A stretch of 64,000 nucleotides of DNA from Micromonospora sp. H61 (lineage in GTDB: Bacteria; Actinomycetota; Actinomycetes; Mycobacteriales; Micromonosporaceae), in contig NZ_JAGPXY010000003.1 of NCBI RefSeq assembly GCF_018070325.1, positions 173,353 through 237,352 on the forward strand. The letters run 5' to 3'. Position numbers and translations under genes: made by a program. Below, one piece after another: positions 20,660 through 29,100 of this stretch; positions within the stretch are counted from its first letter, which is position 1, and each line of letters begins with the position of its first letter. Under the pieces are notes generated by a model. The model saw only the letters and a program-made list of their open reading frames with translations. It had not been told where the DNA came from and did no database searches.

Positions 20660-23032
20660 GTGCTCCTCGCGTACCCGTTCCGCGTTCTCGTTCCCCGCCG
20701 TGCGGCACCGGAGGCCGCCACGTCCGTGGCGGTGGCGCTGCTCCTCCTCGCCGGTTCCGTCGACCTGGTTCCGCCCTCGGTGGTGATCGCGTTGGCCGCC
20801 GGTGCCGGCGCCACGCTCGCCGGGCTGCGACTGTCCCGGCTGGCCTCCCGACGCGGCACCGATCCGACACCGCGTGCGGCGGGGGTGCTCCTCGACGCGG
20901 CGGTGGTGGCGGCGGGTCTCACCGCCGTCGTGTTGCCCCTGGCCGGCATCGGGCACACCCTCGCCGTGCTGATCGGGTCGGTGGTCGTGGCGGCCCTCTC
21001 GGCGGCCGGTCTGTACCGGCTCCCCGGCCGGTCCCGGGCGGCGGCCTCGGCCCGGTTGCGGTGGCTGGTCGAGTCGACCGGCCCGGCCGTCGGTCTGGCC
21101 CTCGCCGGCTGGTTGCTGCTGCCCCCCGACGGCCTGCCGGTCCCGGTTCGGCTGGTCGCCGCGTTGACACTCGGCGGGTTGGGCATGGCCGCGTTGAACG
21201 CGTTCGCGGGGCCACGGCGGCGCTCGGGTGCGGCGCTCTGCCGGGGCGGCGTCCTGCTCACAGTGGGCGGGCTGGTGCTGCTGGCCACGTTGCCGTCCGC
21301 GCCGGCCGGCCGGGCCGCCCTGCTGGCCGTACCCCCGTTGGTGTTCGGGATGTTGCTCGTCGCGGTCGGCGCCGCGGATGCGGCGGACGACTTCGAGTCG
21401 GTGGAGCCGGTCGCCGCGGCCTGGCCCCGGTCGGTGCTCCCCGCGGCGGTGCTGCTGCTGGCGGCGGGTCTGCACCTGGGCGCCGGCCGCGCACCGGACC
21501 GGACGAGCGTGCTGTTGGCCCTGGCGGCGGTGCCGCCCCTGGTGCTGCGCGAGCTGCTGCGCGCCGGTGACGCGTCCACGTCCGTTCGGCGGGCCGCTCA
21601 TCGGCGACGGGCCGGCCGTTCGTTGCGGCACCGCCGTGCGGCCCCGGCCCGCTGGCCGGGCACACCGGAGCCGCCGCCCGGGCGAGCCCTCGACGTCGCG
21701 GAGGGCGCGGCGACCGCGGCGGGTGCCGGCTCGACCTGGTCGCCTGACCACAGTTCCGCGTGGTCGGGGCTCGACCGGCGACCGGCGGCGGCGAGCGGCA
21801 CCCCCGGCGACCGGGCTGCCCTGCTGGACGCCCTGGCCGCGATCGGCGACGTTCCGGCGCCGGCCGGCGCGCTGCTGCTGGTGGACCTGCACGGCACCGA
21901 GGGTTTCGGCCCGACGGCCCGGGAGGACGTGCTGGCCGAGGCGGTGCACCGGGCCCGCGCGGTCATCGCCCCCGACGATCTGGTCACTGGGTGCACGGGT
22001 ACCGGCTTCGCGGTGGTCACCGCCGCCGGGCCGGTGCTGGCGTACGCGCTGGGCACCCGACTGTTGAGCGCGCTCGGCCCGCCCTACCGGCTGGCCGGCG
22101 CGATGCTGCGCGTGCAGACGAGCATCGGGTTGGCCGAGGTGAGCGGCGCCGGGCCGGCAGACGTGCTCCGGCAGGCCGAGCTGGCCCGACGACGGGCCGT
22201 GCAGCTGGGCCGGGACCGGGTGGAGTGGTACGACGCGTTCCTGGAGGAGCAGCTGGTGCGCCGGCTCGACCTGGAGCGCGAGCTGCCCGGTGCGGTGGCG
22301 CGCGGCGAGCTGGACCTCGTCTACCAGCCGGTGGTCGACCTGGCCGACGGGCAGCCGGTCGGCGCGGAGGCGCTGTTGCGGTGGCGCAGCCCGGTGCTCG
22401 GCACTGTGCTTCCGGCCGAGTTGCTGCCGGTCGCCGAGGACCTGGACCTGGTCGGCGAGTTGGAGTGGTGGGTGCTGGACCGGGCCTGCCGGCAGTTGTC
22501 CAACTGGTCGGTGGGCGTCCGGGAGCTGTGGATGGCGGTCAACGTCACGACCCGGGAGCTGACCACCCCCGACTTCGTCCAGCGGCTCGCGGCAGTGCTG
22601 GCCGCGTACGGGGTGCCGCCGGAGCGGCTGGTGGTGGAGGTGAGCGAGCCGAGAGTCGCCGGTGATCTGCCGACTGTGGTGGCTCGGCTGGCCGGGCTGC
22701 GGTCGATTGGCGTCCGCACCGCGTTGGACGACTTCCGGGCCGAGCACGCCTCGCTGGCCCAGCTTCGCCGCCTGCCGATCGACCTGCTCAAGGTGGGCCC
22801 GGAGTTGGTGGGGGCACGGCCGGACGGGCAACCGCCGCTGATCGACGTGGTGGTCAACGTGGGCGAGCGGTTGGGCGTCGAGATCGTCGCCGAGGAGTTG
22901 GAGTCGTCGACCCAGGTCGAGGGGGCGCGCCGGGGTGGTTGCCGGTACGGGCAGGGGTTCGCGCTGGCCCGTCCGGCGACGGCCGAGCGGGTCGAGGCGT
23001 ACTTCGAGGAGTTTCCCTCAGCGTCTCGCTGA
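20660..23032 (+). CDS. Membrane protein with degenerate GGDEF and partly degenerate EAL domains
   Basis: A 790-residue protein. About 300 residues of membrane helices and a Pro/Arg-rich linker precede a GGDEF-fold domain in which the signature is replaced by GTGF (447-450), so cyclase activity is not expected. The EAL domain keeps E570 (AEALLRW), the Asn of NVTTREL, the DD pair in LDDF and the Gln of RYGQGF. However, loop 6 reads DDFRAEHASL instead of [10 protein letters not shown], and KIDxxF is LKVGPEL with the Asp lost. It may be a cyclic di-GMP receptor rather than an enzyme. GTG 20660 has a GAAGG 8 nt upstream. ATG 20609 is an alternative. Confidence 0.82.
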   Translation: MLLAYPFRVLVPRRAAPEAATSVAVALLLLAGSVDLVPPSVVIALAAGAGATLAGLRLSRLASRRGTDPTPRAAGVLLDAAVVAAGLTAVVLPLAGIGHTLAVLIGSVVVAALSAAGLYRLPGRSRAAASARLRWLVESTGPAVGLALAGWLLLPPDGLPVPVRLVAALTLGGLGMAALNAFAGPRRRSGAALCRGGVLLTVGGLVLLATLPSAPAGRAALLAVPPLVFGMLLVAVGAADAADDFESVEPVAAAWPRSVLPAAVLLLAAGLHLGAGRAPDRTSVLLALAAVPPLVLRELLRAGDASTSVRRAAHRRRAGRSLRHRRAAPARWPGTPEPPPGRALDVAEGAATAAGAGSTWSPDHSSAWSGLDRRPAAASGTPGDRAALLDALAAIGDVPAPAGALLLVDLHGTEGFGPTAREDVLAEAVHRARAVIAPDDLVTGCTGTGFAVVTAAGPVLAYALGTRLLSALGPPYRLAGAMLRVQTSIGLAEVSGAGPADVLRQAELARRRAVQLGRDRVEWYDAFLEEQLVRRLDLERELPGAVARGELDLVYQPVVDLADGQPVGAEALLRWRSPVLGTVLPAELLPVAEDLDLVGELEWWVLDRACRQLSNWSVGVRELWMAVNVTTRELTTPDFVQRLAAVLAAYGVPPERLVVEVSEPRVAGDLPTVVARLAGLRSIGVRTALDDFRAEHASLAQLRRLPIDLLKVGPELVGARPDGQPPLIDVVVNVGERLGVEIVAEELESSTQVEGARRGGCRYGQGFALARPATAERVEAYFEEFPSASR

Positions 23033-23038
23033 ACCGGT

Positions 23039-24058
23039 TCATCTCCTCCGGGGTGGTGCGGTGCTGCCGCGCGGCGTGAGGTGGGGTGTCTCGTCCTGCA
23101 CCCGCCCGGCCGGTTGCCCGGCGACGACGGCGAGCAGTTGCCGGGCGGCGTGCGCGCCGTACGCCGGGATGTCCCGGCCGAGCGCGGTCAGCGGCGGGTG
23201 CACCAGCCGGCACAGCGGCGAGTCGTCCCAGGCCACGATGGACAGATCGCCGGGCACTGTCAGGCCCATCTCCTGGGCGACGGAGAGCCCGGCGATGGCC
23301 ATCACGTCGTTGTCGTAGATGACCGCTGTGGGCCGGTCGGCCGAGCTGAGCAACCGGCGGGTGGCCCGACCGCCCTCCTCGCCGGTGTAGTCGGACCAGA
23401 CGGTGACCGCGTCGACCAGGCCGAGCCGCCGGCAGACCGCCGCGAAGGCGTCGGTGCGGATCTCGGTGTGCCGCAGGTCGGGCAGGCCGGCGACCCGGGC
23501 GATGCGCCGGTGCCCGAGCGCGACCAGGTACTCCACCGTCTCGGTCAGCGCTGCGGCGTCGTCGGACCAGAGACTCGCCAGCTCACCGGTGCCGCCGGGG
23601 CCGCCGATCACCACCGCCGGCAGTTGCAGCCGTTCGAGTGCGGGGATGCGACGATCGTCGGTGCGCAGGTCGCAGACGAGCACCCCGTCCACCCGTCGTT
23701 CGCCCCACCAGCGCCGGTAGACGGCGATCTCGGCGTCCGGGTCGGCCACCACCTGGAGGGTCAGCGCGTACGAGCGGGCGGAGAGTTCGGCCTCGACGCC
23801 ACTGATCAGCGCCATGAAGAACGGCTCGACGCCGAGGGTCCGCGCCGGTCGGCACAGGGCCAGGCCGATCGCGCCGGCGGTGGCGGCCGAGAGGGCGCGG
23901 GCGGCGCTGCTGCGGCTGAAACCGATCTCCGTGGCGATGGCGAGGATTCGCTGCCGGGTGGCCTCGGAGACGCCGGGTTGCCCGTTCAGCGCGTACGACA
24001 CGGCGCCCTTGGACACCCCGGCGCGTTGGGCGACGTCGGCGATGGTCGGCCGCTTCAC
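23039..24058 (-). CDS. LacI-family transcriptional regulator
   Basis: A 339-residue repressor. It has an N-terminal LacI helix-turn-helix (TIADVAQRAGVSKGAVSYAL), the hinge segment ARALSAATAGAIGLALCRPA, and a periplasmic-binding-protein-like sugar domain ending in a LVHPPLTALGRDIPAYG region. AAGGAG lies about 7 nt before GTG 24058. It is divergent from the beta-mannosidase gene, so it most likely controls that gene in response to a manno-oligosaccharide. The effector is inferred only from the neighbour. Its stop is 6 bp from the convergent GGDEF-EAL stop. Confidence 0.93.
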   Translation of the reverse strand: MKRPTIADVAQRAGVSKGAVSYALNGQPGVSEATRQRILAIATEIGFSRSSAARALSAATAGAIGLALCRPARTLGVEPFFMALISGVEAELSARSYALTLQVVADPDAEIAVYRRWWGERRVDGVLVCDLRTDDRRIPALERLQLPAVVIGGPGGTGELASLWSDDAAALTETVEYLVALGHRRIARVAGLPDLRHTEIRTDAFAAVCRRLGLVDAVTVWSDYTGEEGGRATRRLLSSADRPTAVIYDNDVMAIAGLSVAQEMGLTVPGDLSIVAWDDSPLCRLVHPPLTALGRDIPAYGAHAARQLLAVVAGQPAGRVQDETPHLTPRGSTAPPRRR

Positions 24059-24084
24059 CGGCGTGCTCCTTCGCTCTCTGGCCG

Positions 24085-24113
24085 TTGACAGCCCGGATTC
24101 CGGACCGTACGGT
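24085..24113 (+). promoter_or_regulatory. Promoter and candidate LacI operator for the beta-mannosidase gene
   Basis: TTGACA (24085-24090) and TACGGT (24108-24113) are separated by 17 bp, a good housekeeping-sigma promoter for the GH2 gene. The perfect palindrome ACCGTACGGT (24104-24113) overlaps the -10. A CpG-rich palindrome on the -10 is what is expected of a LacI-family operator. The link to the adjacent regulator is inference. Confidence 0.55.
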
Positions 24114-24170
24114 TTCTCAGCTTATCCGGTTCAGTTGGCATCTTTCGATGCGGGAAGGTGCGGTGAAATC

Positions 24171-26615
24171 GTGAGCCGACAGGCACTCTACGACGGTTGG
24201 ACAGTGCGGGCGGCCCCCGGAGCACAGGTGCCCGAGGAGGTCGCCGGCCGGTCCGTGCCGGCGACAGTGCCGGGCTGTGTGCACACCGACCTGCTCGGCG
24301 CCGGGCTGATCCCCGACCCGTACCTCGACGACAACGAACGGGCGGTGGCCTGGATCGGGCGCACCGACTGGGTCTACCAGACCACATTCGTCCACCGGGC
24401 GGGCGACGACGAGCGCGTCGACCTGGTCTGCGCCGGCCTGGACACCGTCGCCACGCTCACCCTCAACGGTGTGGAGGTCGGCCGCACCGCGAACATGCAC
24501 CGCGGCTACCGGTTCGACGTCCGACCGCTGTTGCGCGACGGGAACAACGACCTGGTGGTCAGGTTCGACTCCGCGTACCGCTACGCCGAGGCGCAGCAGG
24601 AGCGACTCGGCGACCGGCCGAACGCCTACCCGGAGCCGTTCCACTTCATCCGCAAGATGGCCTGCAACTTCGGCTGGGACTGGGGGCCGACACTGGTCAC
24701 CGCCGGCATCTGGCAGGAGATCAGCCTGCACGCCTGGTCGACCGCGCGACTGGCCACCGTCCGTCCACTGGTCACCATGGACGGTCGCGACGGCCGGGTC
24801 GAGGTGCACGTCGAGGTCGAGCGGGTCGCTGACGTCCCGCTGACCGTCCGCGCCGCAGTGGCCGGCGTCCGCGCCGAGGTGGTCGTCCCGGCCGGGCAGC
24901 GCACTGCCGTGCTGACCCTCACCGTCCGCGAGCCCGCGCTGTGGTGGCCCCGGGGGTACGGCGAGCAGGCCCGCCACCCGATCGAGGTGACACTGCACGG
25001 ACCGGACGGCGACACCCTGGACAACTGGTCGCACCGCATCGGCTTCCGCTCGGTACGGCTGGACACCACACCCGACGAGCACGGCACCCCGTTCGCGCTG
25101 TCGGTGAACGACGTCCCGGTCTTCGTCCGCGGGGTCAACTGGATCCCGGACGACACGTTCCCCACCCGGATCACCCGGGCCCGGCTGGCCGAGCGCTTCG
25201 ACCAGGCCCTCGCGGCCAACGTCAACCTGCTCCGGGTCTGGGGCGGCGGCCGGTACGAGTCGGCGGACTTCTACGACCTCGCCGACGAGCGCGGCCTCCT
25301 CGTCCAGCAGGACTTCCTCTTCGCCTGCGCCGCGTACCCGGAGGAGGAGCCGTTCGGCACCGAGGTGGCCGCCGAGGCCGCCGAGCAGGTGACGCGGCTC
25401 GCGCCGTACCCGTCCCTGGTGCTGTGGACCGGCAACAACGAGAACATCTGGGGCTGGCACGACTGGGACTGGCAGCAGGCCCTCGCCGGGCGCACCTGGG
25501 GGCGCGGCTACTACCTCGACGTGCTGCCCCGGATCGTCGGCGAGCTGGACCCGACCCGCCCGTACTGGCCGGGCAGCCCCTGGTCGGGCACCGAGGCGAT
25601 CCACCCCAACGACCCGGCACACGGCACCACCCACATCTGGGACGTGTGGAACACCGACGACTACACCAAGTACCGGGAGTACGTCCCGCGCTTCGTTGCC
25701 GAGTTCGGCTACCAGGCCCCACCGGCGTACGCCACCCTGCGCCGGACGATCAGCGACGAACCGCTGGCGCACGACTCACCGGGCATGGCGCACCACCAGA
25801 AGGCGGCCGGCGGTGACGCCAAGCTCCAGCGGGGCCTCGACGCGCACCTGCCCGCCCCGGCGGACTTCGACGACTGGCACTACCTGACGCAGCTCAACCA
25901 GGCCCGGGCGATCCAGCTCGGGGTGGAGCACTTCCGCTCCCACCGCGACGTCTGCGCGGGCACCATCGTCTGGCAGCTCAACGACTGCTGGCCGGTGACC
26001 TCCTGGTCGGCCGTCGACGGCGACGGCCGACGCAAACCCCTGTGGTACGCGCTGCGCCGCGCCTACGCCGACCGGCTGCTCACCGTGCAACCGCGCGACG
26101 GCGGCCTGGCCCTGGTGGCTGTCAACGAGACCGCCGAGGCATGGACCGCGACGGCCGCTGTCACCCGGTTCACGCTCACCGGGGAGCCGAGGGCGAAGAC
26201 CTCGGTCGACATCGACGTCCCGGCGTACTCCTCGGTGGTGCTGGTGCTGCCGGCGGACCTGGCGCGGTCGGAGGACACCCGGCGCGAGTTGCTGGTCGCG
26301 GAGGCCGGTGACACCGCGCAGCGCGCCCTGTGGTTCTTCGCCGAGGACCGGGAGGTGGACTGGCCGACGGCGGCCTGGGACGCGACGGTCGAGCCTGTCG
26401 ACGGCGGGCGGCGGGTCCGGGTCACGGCCCGCACGGTGCTGCGCGACCTGACGCTCTTCCCGGACCGCCTGGACCCGACGGCATCCGTGGACAAGGCCCT
26501 GATCACCCTGCTTCCGGGCGAGTCGGCCACGTTCACCGTGCGCGCGGCCGGGGCGCTGGACCCTGCCGCCCTCACGGCCCGCCCGGTGCTGCGCTGCGTC
26601 AACGACCTCGCCTGA
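24171..26615 (+). CDS. Glycoside hydrolase family 2 beta-mannosidase
   Basis: An 814-residue GH2 enzyme expected to remove beta-linked mannose from the ends of manno-oligosaccharides. It starts with a jelly-roll domain carrying CVHTDLLGAGLIPDPY and AVAWIGRTDWVYQTTF, typical of beta-mannosidases. Immunoglobulin-like domains and the TIM barrel follow. The acid/base is E424 in WTGNNENIW and the nucleophile is E511 in AEFGYQ. No signal peptide is seen, so it is intracellular and presumably acts on imported oligosaccharides, although no sugar transporter is adjacent. GTG 24171 has GGGAAGG upstream. Confidence 0.92.
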   Translation: MSRQALYDGWTVRAAPGAQVPEEVAGRSVPATVPGCVHTDLLGAGLIPDPYLDDNERAVAWIGRTDWVYQTTFVHRAGDDERVDLVCAGLDTVATLTLNGVEVGRTANMHRGYRFDVRPLLRDGNNDLVVRFDSAYRYAEAQQERLGDRPNAYPEPFHFIRKMACNFGWDWGPTLVTAGIWQEISLHAWSTARLATVRPLVTMDGRDGRVEVHVEVERVADVPLTVRAAVAGVRAEVVVPAGQRTAVLTLTVREPALWWPRGYGEQARHPIEVTLHGPDGDTLDNWSHRIGFRSVRLDTTPDEHGTPFALSVNDVPVFVRGVNWIPDDTFPTRITRARLAERFDQALAANVNLLRVWGGGRYESADFYDLADERGLLVQQDFLFACAAYPEEEPFGTEVAAEAAEQVTRLAPYPSLVLWTGNNENIWGWHDWDWQQALAGRTWGRGYYLDVLPRIVGELDPTRPYWPGSPWSGTEAIHPNDPAHGTTHIWDVWNTDDYTKYREYVPRFVAEFGYQAPPAYATLRRTISDEPLAHDSPGMAHHQKAAGGDAKLQRGLDAHLPAPADFDDWHYLTQLNQARAIQLGVEHFRSHRDVCAGTIVWQLNDCWPVTSWSAVDGDGRRKPLWYALRRAYADRLLTVQPRDGGLALVAVNETAEAWTATAAVTRFTLTGEPRAKTSVDIDVPAYSSVVLVLPADLARSEDTRRELLVAEAGDTAQRALWFFAEDREVDWPTAAWDATVEPVDGGRRVRVTARTVLRDLTLFPDRLDPTASVDKALITLLPGESATFTVRAAGALDPAALTARPVLRCVNDLA

Positions 26616-26620
26616 CGTCC

Positions 26621-26680
26621 AAGATCGTGCTCGATCCATGGAGTAGTGGCCTTTCACGGCTGCGGAGGCCACTACTTCCT
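26621..26680. repeat. GTAGTGGCC hairpin repeat, copy 1
   Basis: It begins AAGATCGTGCTCGATCCATG and folds on GTAGTGGCCT (26643-26652) with AGGCCACTAC (26666-26675). It is closely related to 29005-29060, sharing GATCGTGCTCGATCCATG and the stem. It starts 6 bp after the mannosidase stop, so it may also terminate transcription. Confidence 0.75.
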
Positions 26681-26758
26681 GATGTCCGTTGCGTGACCGC
26701 TGGGTGTCTCTGTTGGCGTGTGCCTGAGGTGGCCGGGGGGTGAGGGGCGGTCGGTTGT

Positions 26759-26829
26759 CCTTTGCTCTGCACCCGCGGGCGCGACGGCTACGGTCTGCGA
26801 CTGGTGCTTATTGGGGTGCAGAGCAAAGG
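26759..26829. repeat. 16-bp perfect inverted repeat (CCTTTGCTCTGCACCC)
   Basis: CCTTTGCTCTGCACCC at 26759-26774 is exactly reverse-complemented at 26814-26829, with 39 bp between. It is unlike a terminator because the loop is long. It looks like another dispersed intergenic repeat, but only this copy is in the window. Confidence 0.7.
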
Positions 26830-26950
26830 GGGTGGGGGTGGCCTGTGCCCCCTCACCACGACGAGGGCAGCTGCTGATCAAGGTCTTGCCTAACCGGCCG
26901 CCGCGCTAACGCAATGGCGTTGCCTGGGACCCGCGTCGTGGCCTCGAGTT

Positions 26951-26978
26951 GAAGACTTGTTCAAGTGCTAAAGTCTTC
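26951..26978. promoter_or_regulatory. Candidate autoregulatory operator of the ArsR-type gene
   Basis: A nested inverted repeat: GAAGACT (26951-26957) with AGTCTTC (26972-26978), and inside it ACTTG-TT-CAAGT (26955-26966). It lies 22-49 bp before the regulator's start in an unusually AT-rich patch, the usual place for an ArsR-family operator. Confidence 0.5.
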
Positions 26979-26999
26979 GTATCGATCGGGAGGGTGCTC

Positions 27000-27338
27000 A
27001 TGTCGGTGCCGCTGTACCAGGCCAAGGCGGAACTGTTCCGCACCCTCGGGCACCCGGTGCGCATCCGGGTCCTCGAACTGCTCCAGGACGGCCCGAAGCC
27101 GGTCCGCGACCTGCTCGCCGCCATCGAGGTCGAAGCCTCCAACCTCTCCCAGCAACTCGCCGTGCTGCGCCGCGCCGGAATGGTCACCTCACACCGCGAC
27201 GGCCCCCTCGTCATGTACGCCCTCAGCACCCCGGACGTGGCCGACCTGCTGGCCGCCGGGCGGCGGATCCTGGGCGCGGTCCTCACCGACCGGGACGGCC
27301 TGCTCGGGGAGTTGCGCGCCACCGGCGCGGACAGGTGA
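27000..27338 (+). CDS. ArsR-family transcriptional regulator
   Basis: A 112-residue winged-helix repressor. It has the ArsR core ELFRTLGHPVRIRVLELLQ and recognition region EASNLSQQLAVLRRAGMV. It has none of the CxC metal-binding cysteines of classical ArsR/SmtB sensors, so it probably senses something other than a heavy metal. GGGAGGG precedes ATG 27000. Its TGA overlaps the GTG of the SulP gene (GTGA), so the two are co-transcribed and the regulator very likely controls the transporter. Confidence 0.92.
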   Translation: MSVPLYQAKAELFRTLGHPVRIRVLELLQDGPKPVRDLLAAIEVEASNLSQQLAVLRRAGMVTSHRDGPLVMYALSTPDVADLLAAGRRILGAVLTDRDGLLGELRATGADR

Positions 27339-29023
27339 GCGGCGCCATCCCGGTGGCCCGAGAGCGGCTCCTCGGGCTGCTGCCCGGCCGGGCCGACTGG
27401 GCCGCGGTCCACCGCTCACCGCGCCGGGACCTGCTGGCCGGGCTCACCGTGGCGGTGGTGGCGCTGCCGTTGGCCCTGGCGTTCGGTGTCACCTCCGGGC
27501 TGGGCGCCCAGGCCGGGTTGATCACCGCCGTGATCGCCGGTGCGGTGGCCGCTGTCTTCGGGGGCTCCAACCTCCAGGTCTCCGGGCCGACCGGGGCGAT
27601 GACAGTGGTGCTGGTGCCGGTGGTGCAGCAGTTCGGAGCCACCGGCGTGCTGATGGTCGGGGCGATGGCTGGCCTGGTGCTGATCGCGCTCGCCGTGGCA
27701 CGCCTTGGCCGCTACGTCCGCTACCTGCCCACCCCGGTGCTGGAGGGCTTCACCGCCGGCATCGCCGTGGTCATCGCGCTGCAACAGGTGCCCGCCGCAC
27801 TCGGCGTCAGCGACGCGCACGGGGAAAAGGTCTGGGCCGTCGCCTTCGACGCGGTCGCCCGTTTCGTCGTACACCCGCGGCCGGCCGCGCTCGCGGTGGC
27901 CCTCGCCGTCGCGGCGCTGATGCTGCTGGGTGCCCGGTGGCGACCCGGCCTGCCGTTCTCGCTGCTCGGTGTGGGGGCCGCCACCGTCCTCGCCGAGGTC
28001 ATCCCGATCGATCTGATCCGGATCGGCGCGTTGCCGCAGGGCCTGCCCGCGCCCTCGCTCAGCTTCCTCGACCTCGGCGCACTGGGCGTGCTGCTTCCCA
28101 GCGCTCTCGCCGTCGCCGCGCTCGCCGCCCTGGAGAGTCTGCTCTCCGCCACCGTTGCCGATGGCATGACCGTCGGCGAGCGGCACGACCCGGACCGGGA
28201 ACTCTTCGGTCAGGGGATGGCCAACCTCGCCGCCCCCCTCTTCGGCGGTATCCCGGCGACCGCCGCCATCGCCCGGACGGCTGTCAACGTCCGCGCCGGG
28301 GCGGCCTCGAAGCTGGCGGCCCTCACCCACGCCGTCGCCCTCGCCGCCATCGTGCTGGCCGCCGCGCCGTTGGTCGGCCGGATCCCGCTCGCCGCCCTGG
28401 CCGGGGTGCTGCTGGCCACCACCGTCCGGATGGTGGAGGCTGGGTCGCTGTGGGCGCTGGCCCGGGCCACCCGGGGTGACGCGGTGGTGCTGGTGCTCAC
28501 CTTCGCCGTCACGGTGATCTGGGACCTCGTCACCGCCGTCGCGGTCGGCGTCGGCGTCGCCGTGGTGCTCGCCCTGCGCGCGGTGGCCCGCAGCGCCCGG
28601 CTGGAACAGGTGCCCCTCGACCCAGGGGAACACAGCGCCGAGGAGTACGCGCTGCTCACCGAACACATCGTCGCGTACCGGCTGGACGGGCCGCTCTTCT
28701 TCGCTGCGGCCCACACCTTCCTCCTCGAACTCTCCGAGGTCACCGACGTCCGTGTCGTCATCCTGCGAATGTCCCGGGTGACCACAATGGACGGCACCGG
28801 CGCGCACGTCCTCGGCGATGCGATCCGGCGGCTACGCGGCCGCGGGATCATCGTCCTGCTCTCCGGTATCAACCCCGCACACGACGAGGTGCTGGCCACC
28901 CTGGGGGTGGCTGACGACCTGCGCCGCGAGGAGTTGCTCTTCCCGGACACGCCCGCCGCCATCCGGTACGCCCGCACCGTCGCGCTCCCCGCAGCGGGCC
29001 ACCCGATCGTGCTCGATCCATGA
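27335..29023 (+). CDS. SulP-family anion transporter with STAS domain
   Basis: A 562-residue SulP/SLC26 protein. It begins with a membrane domain of about 11-14 helices carrying the signatures LAFGVTSGLGAQAGLITAVIAG and QVSGPTGAMTV. A cytoplasmic STAS domain (about 440-545, with VVILRMSRVTTMDGTGAHVL) follows. Family members carry sulfate, bicarbonate or other anions. The partner ArsR-like gene does not reveal which. The final residues (IVLDP) and the stop codon are supplied by the dispersed repeat at 29005-29060, suggesting the original C-terminus was altered by repeat insertion. Confidence 0.92.
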   Translation: MSGAIPVARERLLGLLPGRADWAAVHRSPRRDLLAGLTVAVVALPLALAFGVTSGLGAQAGLITAVIAGAVAAVFGGSNLQVSGPTGAMTVVLVPVVQQFGATGVLMVGAMAGLVLIALAVARLGRYVRYLPTPVLEGFTAGIAVVIALQQVPAALGVSDAHGEKVWAVAFDAVARFVVHPRPAALAVALAVAALMLLGARWRPGLPFSLLGVGAATVLAEVIPIDLIRIGALPQGLPAPSLSFLDLGALGVLLPSALAVAALAALESLLSATVADGMTVGERHDPDRELFGQGMANLAAPLFGGIPATAAIARTAVNVRAGAASKLAALTHAVALAAIVLAAAPLVGRIPLAALAGVLLATTVRMVEAGSLWALARATRGDAVVLVLTFAVTVIWDLVTAVAVGVGVAVVLALRAVARSARLEQVPLDPGEHSAEEYALLTEHIVAYRLDGPLFFAAAHTFLLELSEVTDVRVVILRMSRVTTMDGTGAHVLGDAIRRLRGRGIIVLLSGINPAHDEVLATLGVADDLRREELLFPDTPAAIRYARTVALPAAGHPIVLDP

Positions 29024-29060
29024 AGTAGTGGCCTCCTCAGGTGGGGAGGCCACTACTTCC
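29005..29060. repeat. GTAGTGGCC hairpin repeat, copy 2, overlapping the SulP stop
   Basis: GAAGTAGTGGCCTCC (29022-29036) pairs perfectly with GGAGGCCACTACTTC (29045-29059) around an 8-nt loop. The unit starts with GATCGTGCTCGATCCATG as in copy 1. It lies between the convergent SulP and cutC genes and would make a strong bidirectional terminator. Confidence 0.8.
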
Positions 29061-29100
29061 ATGTTCGCGCACGATCACGCCCGGGGGCGCGATCCGACGG

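Larger units (their letters stand above)
26616..26999. other. Gene-free region with two repeat elements
   Basis: The 384 bp between the mannosidase stop and arsR-like start hold no credible frame. They contain the hairpin repeat 26621-26680, the 16-bp inverted repeat 26759-26829 and the candidate ArsR operator at 26951-26978. Confidence 0.7.

Noticed and set aside
20435..22831. Leftward 798-codon frame opposite the degenerate GGDEF-EAL gene
   Set aside because: Gln/Arg/Gly-biased shadow of a well-supported gene, with no recognisable domain.
26621..29060. CRISPR-like repeats
   Set aside because: The repeats are palindromic, few and separated by genes, with no regular spacers.
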